Source: JAJEFO01 sp965221845
GTDB taxonomy: Bacteria; Pseudomonadota; Alphaproteobacteria; Rhodobacterales; Rhodobacteraceae
Assembly (NCBI GenBank): GCA_965221845.1
Contig: OZ244919.1
Span: 124,001-188,000 of the forward strand
DNA: 64,000 bases
Direction of reading: 5' to 3'
Numbering within the stretch: the stretch's first letter is position 1; each line of letters opens with the position of its first letter. Positions 46,219-55,118 of the stretch are shown piece by piece. Made by a program: the position numbers and the translations under genes. The notes under the pieces are model-generated. The model ran no database searches and was not told where the DNA came from. It was given only the letters and a program-made list of their open reading frames with translations.

Positions 46219-47292
46219 TCAGGCCCGGCACCACTCCGCCGACTGCATTTCGCGAAGCCTGCTCGCGGTGCGCTCGAACTCGAATGCGCCGGCGCCTTCC
46301 GCCTGCAGCAGCTCCGGCACGTTCGCCGCGGTGGCGATGATCCGGACGCGCGCCTCGTACAGCGCGTCGACCAGGGTCACGAAACGGCGGGTCTCGTTGG
46401 CGTTCCCGGAACCGAAATAGGGGATTTCCTCGAGGATCAGGACGCGGACCGCGTCCGCGATCGCGAGAAAGTCGGCAGGGCCGAGCGGGCGGCCGCACAG
46501 GTCGGGGAACCTCGCCCTGGCCACGCCGTTGGCAAATTCGGGAATCTCGATCCGGCGACCCTTCACCGAGAGCACGAGAGGCTCCGCGCCGCATGGGGCG
46601 AAGCCGTTCCAAAGCCCTCTCACCGCCGCCCGCGCGGACGCGTCCGCCGGATGGAAGTAGACCTGCTCGCCCATGAGCCTGTCCTGGCGATGGTCGCGGG
46701 GCGACGTCAGCTCGACGACAGACAGCCTTGACTTGACGAGCTCGATGAAGGGCAGGAACAGGTCGCGGTTGAGACCGTCCTCGTAAAGGTCGTCCGGGTG
46801 CCGGTTGGACGTGGTCACGACAACGACGCCGGCGTCCAGCAGCTGCCCGAAGAGCCGCCCGACGATCATGGCATCCGCGATGTCGGTTATCTGCATCTCG
46901 TCGAGACAAAGGAGCCTGATCCCGTCGCCCATTGCCCTCGCGACCGGAAGCAGCGCGTCGTCGACCCGGCTCTTGCGCGCTTCGTGCAGGCGACCCTGGA
47001 CTTCCTGCATGAAGGCGTGAAAGTGGATCCGGCGCGAGCGGCCGCCGCCCGCCACCTCGTGAAGAAGATCCATCAGCATGGACTTCCCGCGCCCGACGCC
47101 GCCCCAGAGGTAGATGCCCGCGCTGGATTCCGCCGTCCGCTTGAGAACCCGGCCGAAGACGCTCCGCGAAGGCGGGGATTCCAGCGCCCGGGCGACACGG
47201 TCCAGCCCGGGCAGGACCGACGCCTGCGCCGGATCGGCATCGAACGCGCCACTTGCGACGCGCGCCTCGTAAGCTTCGGTCACCCGTCCCAT
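46219..47292 (-). CDS. zapE: Cell division protein ZapE (AFG1-like ATPase)
   Basis: A peripheral P-loop ATPase linked to Z-ring dynamics. 357 residues from ATG 47292 (MGRVTEAYEARVASGAFDAD); a TTG at 47304 adds four. Walker A GIYLWGGVGRGKSMLMDLLH, Walker B IRLLCLDEMQITDIADAMIV, VTTSNRHPDDLYEDGLNRD and the family end VDALYEARVRIIATAA. Complete. About 190 bases without a gene separate it from ligA. Confidence 0.92.
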   Translation of the reverse strand: MGRVTEAYEARVASGAFDADPAQASVLPGLDRVARALESPPSRSVFGRVLKRTAESSAGIYLWGGVGRGKSMLMDLLHEVAGGGRSRRIHFHAFMQEVQGRLHEARKSRVDDALLPVARAMGDGIRLLCLDEMQITDIADAMIVGRLFGQLLDAGVVVVTTSNRHPDDLYEDGLNRDLFLPFIELVKSRLSVVELTSPRDHRQDRLMGEQVYFHPADASARAAVRGLWNGFAPCGAEPLVLSVKGRRIEIPEFANGVARARFPDLCGRPLGPADFLAIADAVRVLILEEIPYFGSGNANETRRFVTLVDALYEARVRIIATAANVPELLQAEGAGAFEFERTASRLREMQSAEWCRA

Positions 47293-47328
47293 GGGCGCCG
47301 TCAACCATACACGGCTCGCGTGATCAAG

Positions 47329-48465
47329 TCAGACGTCCAGCGAGGTGACGTCATGGCGATAGATCCAGTCCAGCCGCCCCAGAAGCGCTGCCGGGGCGAC
47401 CACGCTTGCCGCCCGGAGCGCTGCATGGGCGGCAAGGCGGAGGGGCGGAAAGCGAAGGTGGTAGTTGCGCGCGTTTCTGGTGGCGGCGTTCACGATCCGT
47501 GTCGCCCTGGGCAGCCGGAGCGCCTGGTACCTCGCGAGCGCCTCGGGGAGGTCGTGACGGCGAACCGCGGCGGCGAGGACCCATGCGTCCTCGAGCGCCA
47601 GGCTCGCGCCCTGCGCAAGGAACGGAAGCGTCGGATGCGCGGCGTCGCCAAGAAGGACCTTGCGGCCGCCGAACCAGCGGCGCGCCACGCGATGGCGGAA
47701 GAGGCCCCAGAGATGCACGCGTTCGACGGAGTCCAGCATGCGCCTGACTTCCGGCGCGAAGCCGGCAAATGCCGCGCGCAGGCTCTCGGGGTCGTCCTCG
47801 CGGGTCCAGCTTTCCTCGACCCAGTCCCCGCGTTCCTCGAACGCCGCGATGTTGCGCCGGCCGTCCTCGATCGGATAGGTCACAAGATGGCAGCCCGGGC
47901 CCATGTGGACCTCGGCCACCGGCGCGCCCGGCGCGTCCGGAATCACGGCGCGCCAGGCGACCTGGCGCGTGAAGATCGGCGTTGACGCGCCATCCACCTG
48001 CGCGCGCATGCGGGACTTGATTCCGTCTGCGCCGATCAGCAGGTCGTCGCCCTCAAGCGCCTGCCCGGCCGGCGGCGGCAGGCAGCCGGATCCCGGCTCG
48101 ACGGCCGCGCCGGCATTCCGCGCGGCGGAGGCCAGCTGCGAAACGAGAGCCGACCTGCGCGAGAGCTGCCAGTGGAGGTCGCCGGCATGGCGCCGGAAGT
48201 CCAGGGTCGCCACCTCTCTCCCGGTCGGCCCGTCCAGCAGGCGGACGGCCTCGAGCCGAATTGTCTCGGCGCGAAACCTTTCCGCCAGTCCGAGCGCGTT
48301 CAGGACCGCCATGCCGTTCGGGCCTGTCTGGATTCCGGCGCCCGCCCGGCCGAGCTCGCGCGCCTGCTCGAGCACGCGAACAGAATGCCCGTCCCGCGCC
48401 AGCGCGACGGCAGCGGCCAGCCCGCCGATTCCGGCCCCGGCAATCGTGATCTTCAAAGGCGTCAT
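47329..48465 (-). CDS. FAD-dependent monooxygenase (salicylate hydroxylase/UbiH-like)
   Basis: 378 residues, class A flavoprotein hydroxylase. FAD-binding GAGIGGLAAAVALARDGHSV at the start, the DG motif in LLIGADGIKSRMRAQVDG and the second FAD motif KVLLGDAAHPTLPFLAQGAS LALEDAW. The substrate is probably an aromatic acid or a related ring, but cannot be read from sequence. It is on the same strand as zapE and dksA; the Rieske oxygenase lies about 1.5 kb upstream in the same direction. Confidence 0.8.
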   Translation of the reverse strand: MTPLKITIAGAGIGGLAAAVALARDGHSVRVLEQARELGRAGAGIQTGPNGMAVLNALGLAERFRAETIRLEAVRLLDGPTGREVATLDFRRHAGDLHWQLSRRSALVSQLASAARNAGAAVEPGSGCLPPPAGQALEGDDLLIGADGIKSRMRAQVDGASTPIFTRQVAWRAVIPDAPGAPVAEVHMGPGCHLVTYPIEDGRRNIAAFEERGDWVEESWTREDDPESLRAAFAGFAPEVRRMLDSVERVHLWGLFRHRVARRWFGGRKVLLGDAAHPTLPFLAQGASLALEDAWVLAAAVRRHDLPEALARYQALRLPRATRIVNAATRNARNYHLRFPPLRLAAHAALRAASVVAPAALLGRLDWIYRHDVTSLDV

Positions 48466-48511
48466 CGGCGGCAGCCCTCTGGACGGGACAGCGAGCGGCG
48501 CCGCGATCGCC

Positions 48512-48946
48512 TCAGCTGTCGCGATGCACCCTCTCGGCCCGTTCGTGGCGCTCCTGGGCCTCGAGACTCAGCGTCGCGATCGGACGCGCGTCCAGCCGCC
48601 TGAGCGAGATCGGCTCTCCCGTTGCCTCACAATAGCCGTAGTCCCCCGCGTCGATGCGGCGCAACGCCGCGTCTATCTTTGCGACCAGCTTGCGCTGCCG
48701 GTCCCGGGTGCGGAGCTCCAGCGCCCTGTCCGCCTCCTCCCTGGCCCTGTCCGTGATGTCCGGAATGTTTCGGGTGGTGTCCTGAAGGCCTTCGATCGTG
48801 TTCTTGCTGTCGCCGATCAGCTCCGACTTCCAGGCGAGGAGCTTCCTGCGAAAGTAGTCGAGCTGGCGTTCGCTCATGAAGGGCTCGTCATCCGACGGGC
48901 GATAGCCGTCACCGGCAGCGGCGGAATTCCTTGATCGGGCGGGCAT
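48512..48946 (-). CDS. dksA: RNA polymerase-binding transcription factor DksA
   Basis: 144 residues from ATG 48946 (MPARSRNSAAAGDGYRPSDD). It binds in the RNA polymerase secondary channel and acts with ppGpp. Marks: DEPFMSERQLDYFRRKLLAW K, coiled-coil DTTRNIPDITDRAREEADRA LELRTRDRQRKLVAKIDAAL and tip DAGDYGYCEATGEPI. The four-cysteine zinc site of E. coli is reduced to one Cys (CEATG, then ATLSLEAQ), as in other Rhodobacterales. Confidence 0.92.
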   Translation of the reverse strand: MPARSRNSAAAGDGYRPSDDEPFMSERQLDYFRRKLLAWKSELIGDSKNTIEGLQDTTRNIPDITDRAREEADRALELRTRDRQRKLVAKIDAALRRIDAGDYGYCEATGEPISLRRLDARPIATLSLEAQERHERAERVHRDS

Positions 48947-49924
48947 TCTTGAAGCACTCGAGATTTCGGACGGCGGGCACTTAGCCGATCGGCACAGGCT
49001 TGTCACTACATGATCGTCGGAAAATGCGCCGCGGAACCGCGCATCCGGCCGCGCTGCGGCTCCGCCGAGACTTCCCGGGCGGGACGCCCGACTGCGGGCC
49101 GGAGCGGCATCGCGTGCCGGCCAGCGGCCCTCGACGTCGTCCCGGGCAGGCCGTCGCCAGGCCGACCGGAGGGGTTCCGCGCGGCGGTCGAAGGCCGCAT
49201 CGCGCCGCCAGGGCTCCAGCGACGCCGGCCCGTTTCGCTGGCGCAGGACGCCAGGGGAGCCCGCAGGAGCTTGGCAGGCGGGGTGCAAGAAGCCTCGGGA
49301 GGGGGAGCCGGCAGCAAATGGATGAACCGGGGTGCCGGGGTGCCGGGGCGCCCTGCCCCGCGACACTGGCCAGAAGACCGCGCCAGCGCCCGCATTCCGC
49401 TCCGGACGGGCGCGCGGGCGCCCTCTGCCACCCTCGCCTGGAAGATGGCCCGGCAGGCCGTGGCCTGCGGTGCGGCCGGCTCGACGGCCGGCATCCGCGA
49501 CCCATCGTCAGGGAGGCGCTCCGGCGCCCCTGCCCGGGAGATCCCGGCGCGCGCCGAGGTGACGCTGGGCCCGGGCTGCCGGCGCGGGGGGCGTCGTGGC
49601 GCCTCACCCGCGCCTGACGGCATGAATGCCGCAGGCCGTCGTCTTCGGCCGCCCCGCTCGCATGCGGCGGATCATTCCGGAGCGGCGCTTGCCCAAGGAA
49701 TCGCCGCCGCATCCGCCATGCCGCCTCCGGGCAAGGCGCGCCTGCCGGAAGCCCGGAAGGCCGCCGGCGGGCCCTCCGGCCGGGCCAGGCACGCCTTCAG
49801 TGTCGCCGCAGCCAAGTACCGAGACGCTTCCGCGCCGAGCCCGGAAGGGCCGGAAATGCCGCGTTCATGCACCCGGCACCGCAGGAACCGAGAGCGGGCA
49901 GGCCGGAAACCGCGTCCGGCGCCG
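48947..49924. other. One-kilobase stretch with no recognised gene
   Basis: Long open frames exist on both strands (for example 49010-50407 plus) but they are the Arg/Pro/Gly-rich kind produced by G+C bias and carry no motif. No repeats or inverted ends of note. It may be a fully decayed gene or element. The dksA promoter should be near 48960-49010. Confidence 0.45.
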
Positions 49925-50974
49925 TCATGCCCCTTGCCGGACCGCGCGCCCGGCGGCGCTCTCGGCCTCGATCGCGCGGCCAAGCATCAGGCGGAACTGC
50001 CTGGCGCCCGCATCGAGGCCGAGATCAATGCTTGGAGTCCTCCTGTGCTTCATCCCGAGGTGAACCTTCTCGAGGATCGCGCGGTCCTCCTCGAAGGCCG
50101 TCCGGGCGCCGCTGTTCATGAACTCCGACACTTCCCGATTGCCCGGATCGGAATTCCGGTGCTGGAACCAGAAATAGCGCGTCCGGTCCTCGTCCAGGGG
50201 CGTCATGAAATTGTAGGAAATGTTGACAAACGTCTCCGCAACCGGCTCGCATCCGTACCCGCCCGTGCCGGCGGGCGTGTAGATCGACTTGTTGAGGCCT
50301 ATCGCCGGCATGCACATCTCGTAGTGCTGAAGCCGGTCGCAGCTGCCCTCGAACGCGACAAGCCCTGCGTAGTAAGGGGACGGCGGCCTGTCCGGGATCC
50401 ATCGTGACACGACGACTCCGCGATCCGTCCTCTCGACATTCAGCGGCTCCTCGTCCGTCCCTGCCCCGGCGAAGGAGCCGGCGTGCACCCAGGCCACGTG
50501 GCTTGGGTCGAGCAGGTTGTCGCAGACCCACAGGTAGTTGCAGTCGATGTCCAGGACCCCGCCGTCCGTCAGTCCCCATGCAGGGTTGTCGAAGTTCTCG
50601 ATCGGAAATATCCTGCCAGGGTCGGCCAGCGCCGGGTCGCCCATCCAGATCCAAAGGAAACGGTACCGGTCGATGGCCGGGTAGGACTTCACGGCGGCCC
50701 GGCGCGGAACGTTGCTCCGCTGCGTCGGCGCGGCGACGCATGCCCCGCTGCAATCGAACGTCAGGCCATGATAGCCGCATTCGACGTGATCGCCCTTGAG
50801 CGTCCCGTCCGACAGCGGCAGCTTTCGGTGGGGGCACGCGTCCTCAAGCGCGACCGGCCCGCCGTCCTCTCGCCTGTAGAGCGCGATCCGCTCACCCAGC
50901 AGCGTCTCTGCCTTCAGCGTCCGGCCGACGTCCCTGCTCCATGCTGCAACGTACCAGCAGTTCCTCAGAAACAT
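49925..50974 (-). CDS. Rieske non-haem iron oxygenase (VanA-like alpha subunit)
   Basis: 349 residues from ATG 50974 (MFLRNCWYVAAWSRDVGRTL), the start usual for vanillate-demethylase-like oxygenases. Rieske cluster ligands in LEDACPHRKLPLSDG and HVECGYHGLTFDCSG (C-x-H, C-x-x-H); mononuclear iron site in CDNLLDPSHVAWVHAGSF (D-x3-H-x4-H type). It would hydroxylate or demethylate an aromatic or other cyclic substrate with electrons from a reductase not encoded nearby. An ATTAG-N5-CTAAT box lies about 80 bases upstream. Confidence 0.88.
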   Translation of the reverse strand: MFLRNCWYVAAWSRDVGRTLKAETLLGERIALYRREDGGPVALEDACPHRKLPLSDGTLKGDHVECGYHGLTFDCSGACVAAPTQRSNVPRRAAVKSYPAIDRYRFLWIWMGDPALADPGRIFPIENFDNPAWGLTDGGVLDIDCNYLWVCDNLLDPSHVAWVHAGSFAGAGTDEEPLNVERTDRGVVVSRWIPDRPPSPYYAGLVAFEGSCDRLQHYEMCMPAIGLNKSIYTPAGTGGYGCEPVAETFVNISYNFMTPLDEDRTRYFWFQHRNSDPGNREVSEFMNSGARTAFEEDRAILEKVHLGMKHRRTPSIDLGLDAGARQFRLMLGRAIEAESAAGRAVRQGA

Positions 50975-51054
50975 GCGCCTGCGCCCCTCGTGCCGCTGAC
51001 ATCGCATGAGACAGTGCAGATGCATCGGCTTGCAGCCTTGCGGCAGTCAAGGTC

Positions 51055-51069
51055 ATTAGCAAGACTAAT
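51055..51069. promoter_or_regulatory. LysR-type box before the Rieske oxygenase gene
   Basis: ATTAG-CAAGA-CTAAT, a T-N11-A palindrome typical of LysR-type operators. It overlaps the LysR stop codon and lies 81-95 bases before the oxygenase ATG. The same arms and spacing recur at 52004-52018. Confidence 0.7.
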
Positions 51070-51991
51070 CATTCGCCGTCGCGGCCCCCGGAACGGAAGG
51101 CTGGCTGGCGGCCTCGGACTTGATCCATGCCAGGAACACCTGCACCTTGGCGCTTTCCATCATCTCGCTTCGGCACACAAGCCAGTACGACAGCCGCGAC
51201 GAGACGATCCCGGTGAACGGCCGCACGAGCCTGCCGTCGTCGAGCGCGTCCACCACAAGCGGCTCTCGGCCCAGCGCGACGCCCAGGCCCGCGATCGCCG
51301 CCTGGATGACGAGGTTCGACTGGCCCAGCCGCCTGGCCCGCAGCGGCTCGGGCAGCCTGACGCCGGCCTCCTGCGCCCAGTATTCCCATGTCGGGCTTGA
51401 AGCGCCGAAGTCAAGGGTCTCGTCCTGGAGCATCGTGTGATGCACGAGGTCCTTCACGGCGTTCAGGCCGGGCGCGCCGTCCCGGAGCGCGGGGGCGCAC
51501 ACGGGAAAGAGACGCTCATGCATGAGCCTCTCGACGCGGTAGCCGGGGTTGTCGCCAAGACCGTACCGGATCCCGACGTCGGCATGGACGCCGGAGAAAG
51601 GAACGTGTCCGGTATCGGTCGTGATCGAAATGGCCAGGTCCGGATGCGCAAGATCGAAGCGCAGCAGCCTCGGAAAGAGCCAGATGAAGGCAAAGCCCGG
51701 CAGGCAGCTGATGACGAGCCGCCTGTCGCTCCGCTTCCTGTCCCGCAGGTCGACGCAAGCGTCCGATACCCGCCCCAGGCCTTCCGAGATCGCGCGGCCG
51801 AGCCTTTCGCCTTCCGGCGTCGGCTCCGACCTTCGGGCGCCGCGACGCAGCAGGTCCTGCCCCAGCCACTCCTCCAGGAGCTTGACGTGCTGGCTGACCG
51901 CGCTCTGGCTGACGCCCAGGTCCGCGGCGGCCGCCGAGAAGCTGGACAGCCGGAACACGGCCTCGAAGGCGCGAAGGGAGGCGAACGGCAT
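51065..51991 (-). CDS. LysR-family transcriptional regulator
   Basis: 308 residues from ATG 51991 (MPFASLRAFEAVFRLSSFSA); upstream ATGs would run through the operator. The N-terminal helix-turn-helix is FSAAAADLGVSQSAVSQHVK LLEEWLGQDLLRR; the effector domain has CLPGFAFIWLFPRLLRFDLA HPDL and GVALGREPLVVDALDDGRLV. It most resembles GcvA-type members. It sits between the Rieske oxygenase (same strand, downstream) and the M29-like gene (divergent), and identical boxes before both suggest it controls both. Confidence 0.88.
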   Translation of the reverse strand: MPFASLRAFEAVFRLSSFSAAAADLGVSQSAVSQHVKLLEEWLGQDLLRRGARRSEPTPEGERLGRAISEGLGRVSDACVDLRDRKRSDRRLVISCLPGFAFIWLFPRLLRFDLAHPDLAISITTDTGHVPFSGVHADVGIRYGLGDNPGYRVERLMHERLFPVCAPALRDGAPGLNAVKDLVHHTMLQDETLDFGASSPTWEYWAQEAGVRLPEPLRARRLGQSNLVIQAAIAGLGVALGREPLVVDALDDGRLVRPFTGIVSSRLSYWLVCRSEMMESAKVQVFLAWIKSEAASQPSVPGAATAND

Positions 51992-52003
51992 GTTGATAAT
52001 CAT

Positions 52004-52018
52004 ATTAGCCAGTCTAAT
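52004..52018. promoter_or_regulatory. LysR-type box in the divergent promoter region
   Basis: ATTAG-CCAGT-CTAAT, identical arms and spacing to 51055-51069. It lies 13 bases before the LysR ATG and about 90 bases before the M29-like gene, so it can serve autoregulation and divergent control. Confidence 0.7.
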
Positions 52019-52107
52019 GGCTGGCATAACAAGTTTCAAATGGCGAAGGCTTCCGGATGTCCGGATGATCGTGCCGGACCGCAGATGACAGGGCCGGAAC
52101 GACGGAA

Positions 52108-53187
52108 ATGACCCCCTCTCTTGGCGCCAGGAACCTCCTGCTGAACTGCGCCGGGGCGAGGCCGGGGGACCGGCTGCTGATCGCCTACGAGCCTTCGGAG
52201 CATGGCTTCTTCGACGACGACGCCCGCGAATGCATGGTCCGGGAAGCGGAGCGCATCGGCCTTGACGTCAATGCCGTGGATGTCGGCTTCCATCCCGGGA
52301 ATCCCCGCCTTCCGGAAAGCCTGAACCGGTCGATGCAGGACTTCGACATCATCCTGTTCCTCGCCCGCCTTGGCGACCAGCTCCGCTTCTCCGAAATGCC
52401 GGCGGGAAGGAAGGTCGTCGTCAGCTTCGCGCTGAACGCCCGCCTGCTCGGAACGGGGTTCGGGAACGTCAACCACGCGGCGCTCCTGGAACTGAGGGAC
52501 GAGGTGAACGCCGTGATTTCGCGTGCCGGGGAAGTCCGGATCACGTGCCCGGCCGGTTCCGACGTGGCGGGCAGATCCGGCATTGTCCTCGGCCCGGAGT
52601 GCGACACGACGGTCATGCGCTTCCCGCTGTCCGTCTTCACGCCGGTGCCTGCGGCCGGATTCTCCGGCCGGGTTGCGCTGCCCGGCTTTCTGACCGGGAC
52701 GGGCTCGCGCTATTACGACGGCTACACCTTGGAGCTTGACGGGCCTCTCCATGCGCTGCTCAGCGACGGACGTCTCGCCGGGTTCGAGGGCGGTCGCCGG
52801 GATGTGGAGCGCGCCAATGCCCACTACGACCGGGTCTCGACCCTCCTCGGCATCGACAGGGACTTCGTCCATTCCTGGCATGCCGGCATGCACCCCGGCT
52901 GCGGCTTTCCCTGGGACGCCAGGTCAAGCTACGAGCGCTGGGGCGGCGTGGCGTTCGGCAATCCCCGCCTGCTGCACTTTCACACATGCGGCGCGTATGC
53001 GCCGGGCGAGATATCCTGGAACGTGATTGACCCAACGATTGAGGTTGATGGCGTAAAATACTGGGATAATGGCGTTTTCAGGGCGGAGCTTTTGCCCGGG
53101 GGCGCTGACGTGCTGTCGCGCTATCCCTGTGCCGCGGGCCTCTTCGGGCATCCGGACCGAGACATCGGCATCCCGTCGGCGTCCTGA
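52108..53187 (+). CDS. M29-like metalloenzyme (aminopeptidase T / NicX-like)
   Basis: 359 residues. The N-terminal domain has RPGDRLLIAYEPSEHGFFDD; the C-terminal half has HSWHAGMHPGCGFPWDARSS, GGVAFGNPRLLHFHTCGAYA and WNVIDPTIEVDGVKYWDNG. This order (His/Glu-rich metal loops, then H-x-H and DxxI-like end) resembles the M29 peptidase fold that also includes 2,5-dihydroxypyridine dioxygenase NicX. Reading it as a peptidase or a ring-opening dioxygenase is open; the neighbouring oxygenase and flavin hydroxylase favour ring catabolism. Divergent from the LysR gene. Confidence 0.55.
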   Translation: MTPSLGARNLLLNCAGARPGDRLLIAYEPSEHGFFDDDARECMVREAERIGLDVNAVDVGFHPGNPRLPESLNRSMQDFDIILFLARLGDQLRFSEMPAGRKVVVSFALNARLLGTGFGNVNHAALLELRDEVNAVISRAGEVRITCPAGSDVAGRSGIVLGPECDTTVMRFPLSVFTPVPAAGFSGRVALPGFLTGTGSRYYDGYTLELDGPLHALLSDGRLAGFEGGRRDVERANAHYDRVSTLLGIDRDFVHSWHAGMHPGCGFPWDARSSYERWGGVAFGNPRLLHFHTCGAYAPGEISWNVIDPTIEVDGVKYWDNGVFRAELLPGGADVLSRYPCAAGLFGHPDRDIGIPSAS

Positions 53188-53728
53188 CGCCTCAGGTTCG
53201 GTCGCCTAAATTCCCGGGAAGCTCTCTTTGCGTGAGGTCGATGCGCTTCCAGATCCGGTCCTCGAGGGCGTCGATGCCCCGGACCCCGAGTTCGGCCGAA
53301 GGTCCGTCATCGCCGGCCTGCGCCCGTGCCGGCATCCTGCTGCGGGGACTCGGGAGGGCCGCTGCACAGGCGCCTGGCCCGGACGCCGGGCGCAAGCCGG
53401 ATTCATGCCGGACGGACGGCTTCGGCGCGGTCAGGCGGGAACTTGCGGCGATGAACGGTCACGGGCGGCAGGCGGGGCGCCCCGCCTTGAGGCCGGCGGT
53501 CGGGCAATGGCCTTCGGTTGACGGCTTCCCATGCCGCGAAGGCAGATGCGTGACAGGGTTGCGGACAATGTACAATGCATTTTCCAAGGCTGGATACGAT
53601 ATGGAGGATCATTGGAACGCCAGCCCGGGCTCGACAGGCGGAGAGCCTCCCCGACCGAATGCCATTGGGCGGACGAGCGCTTCGGACTTGCTTGACCCGT
53701 GAAGTGTCTGGTCATAGAGACTGGTCAC
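53188..53728. other. No recognised gene
   Basis: About 540 bases. Several short open frames on both strands lack motifs. The right end (about 53560-53620) is lower in G+C and probably carries the promoter of the Phd-VapC pair. Confidence 0.4.
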
Positions 53729-53968
53729 ATGATCAAGATCAACGCATCCGACTTCAAGGCGCGATGCCTCGCCATACTTGATGACGTCCATGAGACTGGC
53801 GAGCGGGTCGTGATCCTGAAGCGAGGGCGTCCCGTCGCCGAGCTGTCGCGCGTGGCCGGTGACGGAGAGATGTATCCCCAGTCAGAGCTTGAGGGAACAG
53901 TCGTCATCGTCGGCGACATTGTCGAGCCGGTGCTTCCGGAGGGGCATTGGGACACCCTCAGGCGATGA
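53729..53968 (+). CDS. Phd/YefM-type antitoxin
   Basis: 79 residues from ATG 53729. The Phd fold is plain: MIKINASDFKARCLAILDDV, then GERVVILKRGRPVAELSRV. The C-terminal, normally disordered part (SELEGTVVIVGDIVEPVLPE GHWDTLRR) binds the toxin. It binds DNA to repress its own operon. The stop overlaps the vapC ATG (ATGA). Confidence 0.85.
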   Translation: MIKINASDFKARCLAILDDVHETGERVVILKRGRPVAELSRVAGDGEMYPQSELEGTVVIVGDIVEPVLPEGHWDTLRR

Positions 53969-54365
53969 AGGCGCTGCTCGACACGCATATTCTGCTTTGG
54001 TGGCACGGTGACCGCGATCGTTTGTCTCGGGGTCAGAGAAGCGTCATGGCGGCCGCCGGCCCAGAGGCGCCCCTGCAGGTCTCGGACATCTCTCTCTCTG
54101 GGAGGTGGCGACCCTGCACGGCCTGGGTCGCATTCACCTGGCGATTCCCCTTCGGGAATGGCTGGAGAAAGCGGCCGCGCCGCCACTGGTGCGGCGCCAT
54201 GGCATCTCCCCTGCTGTGGCGGCCGAACTGGCGGCCCTGCCGGGTTCCTTTCATCGCGATCCGGCCGACCGCATACTGGTGGCGACCGCCCGGATAACCG
54301 GAGCGACGCTTCTGACGCAGGATCGCAGGATCCTGGACGCGGGCCTTGTCGACACGCTTGGCTGA
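53965..54365 (+). pseudogene. vapC: VapC-type PIN toxin with a CT-repeat frameshift
   Basis: It starts MKALLDTHILLWWHGDRDRL with the first catalytic Asp and runs to QVSDISL. At TCTCTCTCTCT (54089-54099) the frame is lost; removing one CT unit restores WEVATLHGLGRIHLAIPLRE WLEKAA, LPGSFHRDPADRILVATARI TGATLLTQDRRIL to the stop at 54365. All PIN acidic residues are then present. It is either an inactivated toxin or one switched by slippage of the repeat. The antitoxin is intact. Confidence 0.75.
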
Positions 54366-55118
54366 CGCCGAAGACCCGTGGATGATGGCTGGCCGGGATG
54401 TTGCATGCGACATCTCGCTGCTGAACCAAGCCGCTTCGCGGCGGTTGCGGACGGCCGTCCGGGCGCCGGCCGTGCCGGATTCGGCATGGCCGGCACGCGG
54501 CCCGGCACATGAAGGCCGCGGTCGACGCCGCCTTCGGCGCGGACGGGATGGCCGCGCGACGGCTCGCCGCCTTCATGGCGGACGCTCTGGGTGCCTCGCC
54601 TTCCCGGCCGCGGGCAGTCCCGGCCGTTCCGCCGGGGAACGGGCGGCATGAGCGCCCAACGCCCGCCCGCGAGGCCGCGGAAGGCATGGCGCGGGGCTCT
54701 TGGCCGCGCACTTCAGGATCGCCGCCGTGTTGCGGGCGCAAGGGCCCTGCTGCCCGTGGACCGCGCCGCGCGCCGTCACGCGACCGGGATGACCCGCGCG
54801 TGCGGCGGAGCAGCGAGGCCGCCGACTGTCTCCGTCAAGACGGCCCGCCATGATGCCTGGCGATGCCTTGCCGTTACCTTCAAGTCCCGCCCCGACCCAC
54901 CGTGTGGACATGAATTTATTAATTTTTTTTATTTTATGTCAATTATTTAAATATATATTCTCTATTATTGCATGAACATGGGGATTGGCCGAAAGGCGGC
55001 CTCAAGCGTCTCTTTCCGTTGACATGCCGGTCCCGCTTGGTCAGTCTGCGATCCAAATCGGGGAGACGAATCGCATGGAGCGCGGCGCACACCCGGAAAG
55101 GCATTTTGCAAGGGGTCA
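54366..55118. other. Gene-free stretch with an A+T-rich block
   Basis: About 750 bases. Most is G+C-rich with no motif-bearing frame. At 54909-54975 there is an abrupt run of nearly pure A/T (for example TTAATTTTTTTTATTTTATG and ATTTAAATATATATTCTC), unlike anything else here. It lies 145 bases upstream of the IS1595-type frame and could hold the promoter of that operon. Confidence 0.5.
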
